Shown: positions 63,767 through 64,000 of the stretch, piece after piece
How positions within the stretch are numbered: position 1 is the stretch's first letter
How the letters are laid out: the number at the start of each line of letters is the position of its first letter
Assembly: GCF_946221935.1 (NCBI RefSeq)
Contig: NZ_CAMIGN010000003.1
Coordinates: 91,746 to 155,745 of the forward strand
DNA: 64,000 bases
From: an uncultured Corynebacterium sp.
Lineage (GTDB): Bacteria; Actinomycetota; Actinomycetes; Mycobacteriales; Mycobacteriaceae
Direction of reading: 5' to 3'
Program-made: the position numbers and the translations under genes
Notes under the pieces: generated by a model
The model's input: only the letters and a program-made list of their open reading frames with translations
Told to the model about the DNA's origin: nothing
Databases searched by the model: none

Positions 63767-64000
63767 TCACAGGAAGGGAAAATGGGCGACTGTGACCCAT
63801 TCTTGATCATTGGAGCGAGTTGTCAGTGTGCCGCCGAGTGCGTGCAGTGTCTGGGACATGCTGGTTAAACCCAGATGGGTTGAGTCGGTGGGCGTTGCCT
63901 GTGTGGGGGTGTGATGGTTGGTGACAGTAATGGTTACACCCTCATCATGAAGTGTCCCAGGTTTTGTTCCGTTTGAGTAGATGGGAAAATCTGGAATATG
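63767..64000 (-). CDS. NarL-family sensor histidine kinase, C-terminal end only
   Basis: The frame enters from the right edge and stops at TGA 63767 (78 codons seen). It shows the end of a HATPase_c domain: VTITVTNHHTPTQATPTDST, a variant G2-type turn THLGLTSMSQTLHALGGTLT and TTRSNDQEWVTVAHFPFL. The sensor domain and phospho-histidine are outside the window. It should partner with the regulator at 62949-63581. Confidence 0.8.
   Translation of the reverse strand, partial: HIPDFPIYSNGTKPGTLHDEGVTITVTNHHTPTQATPTDSTHLGLTSMSQTLHALGGTLTTRSNDQEWVTVAHFPFL

Noticed and set aside
63609..63806. A 65-codon plus-strand frame over the kinase-regulator gap
   Set aside because: It lies opposite the kinase end and the small peptide gene, has no ribosome site and no signal- or domain-like features.
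1..64000. tRNA, rRNA, CRISPR arrays, complete insertion sequences, replication origin
   Set aside because: I looked for cloverleaf-like sequence, regular spaced repeats, intact transposase genes and origin-type repeats and saw none that I could support by eye.

Overview
The window is a continuous piece of an actinobacterial chromosome, almost certainly a Corynebacterium. The support is the gene content and order: mtrA-mtrB-lpqB, WhiB-family genes next to sigH-rshA, AdnA-AdnB-UvrD2, an LCP protein beside rmlD-wbbL, acyl-CoA carboxylase beta and epsilon subunits beside birA, and DUF3107, DUF3152, DUF3499 and TIGR02569 proteins. The order largely matches the block running from sseA/accD5/birA to adnAB/uvrD2 in mycobacteria. 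Base composition looks moderately high in GC over most of the window. I cannot name the species.

Layout. 1-9.8 kb: partial sseA, a Cj0069-type ATP-grasp-like gene, prpD and prpC (no prpB between them), then maf-accE-accD on the minus strand, diverging from birA-PH protein-purK-purE. 9.8-10.9 kb: a small AT-rich patch with two unknown genes. 11-17.7 kb: a NarL-type sensor kinase and regulator, a DUF222/HNH endonuclease gene, and two tandem ABC ATPase-permease pairs that look like a duplication. 17.7-22.9 kb: cell-wall assembly (TIGR03089 protein, LCP protein, RmlD, WbbL, sugar-nucleotide pyrophosphorylase). 23.2-27.8 kb: whiB2-like gene, DUF3499, manB, manA. 28-36.3 kb: DUF4259 protein, ahcY, tmk, mtrA, mtrB, lpqB, comF-like, hpf. 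36.4-43 kb: secA, an Rv3235-like gene, a small HAD protein, a DUF6912 protein, rsgA, aroA. 43-45.5 kb: SRAP protein, sigH, rshA, PH-domain protein, ribosomal protein bL37, whcE. 45.9-50.8 kb: beta-propeller-like protein, DEAD-box helicase, DUF3107, DUF3152, TIGR02569. 50.9-61 kb: adnA, adnB, a potassium channel, uvrD2.

61-64 kb is different. Directly after uvrD2 come a decayed helix-turn-helix remnant and a frameshifted serine resolvase. After these is a minus-strand cassette: the 3' end of a NarL-family sensor kinase, a previously unlisted 53-codon gene for a secreted-looking two-cysteine peptide whose stop overlaps the start of the response regulator (ATGA), the regulator, then a 176-aa exported precursor with an acidic pro-region and a hydrophobic, cationic two-cysteine C-terminal half, followed by a tiny two-helix membrane protein. 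I read this as a candidate peptide-regulated bacteriocin-like system with an immunity protein. It is the most interesting part of the window, and its function is inference.

The rest is mostly core physiology: envelope sugar supply (manA, manB, pyrophosphorylase, rmlD, wbbL), envelope attachment and stress control (LCP, mtrAB-lpqB, sigH-rshA-whcE), protein export (secA), ribosome hibernation (hpf), double-strand-break processing (adnAB, uvrD2), acyl-CoA carboxylation with its biotin ligase, purine synthesis (purE/K) and propionate use (prpD/C).
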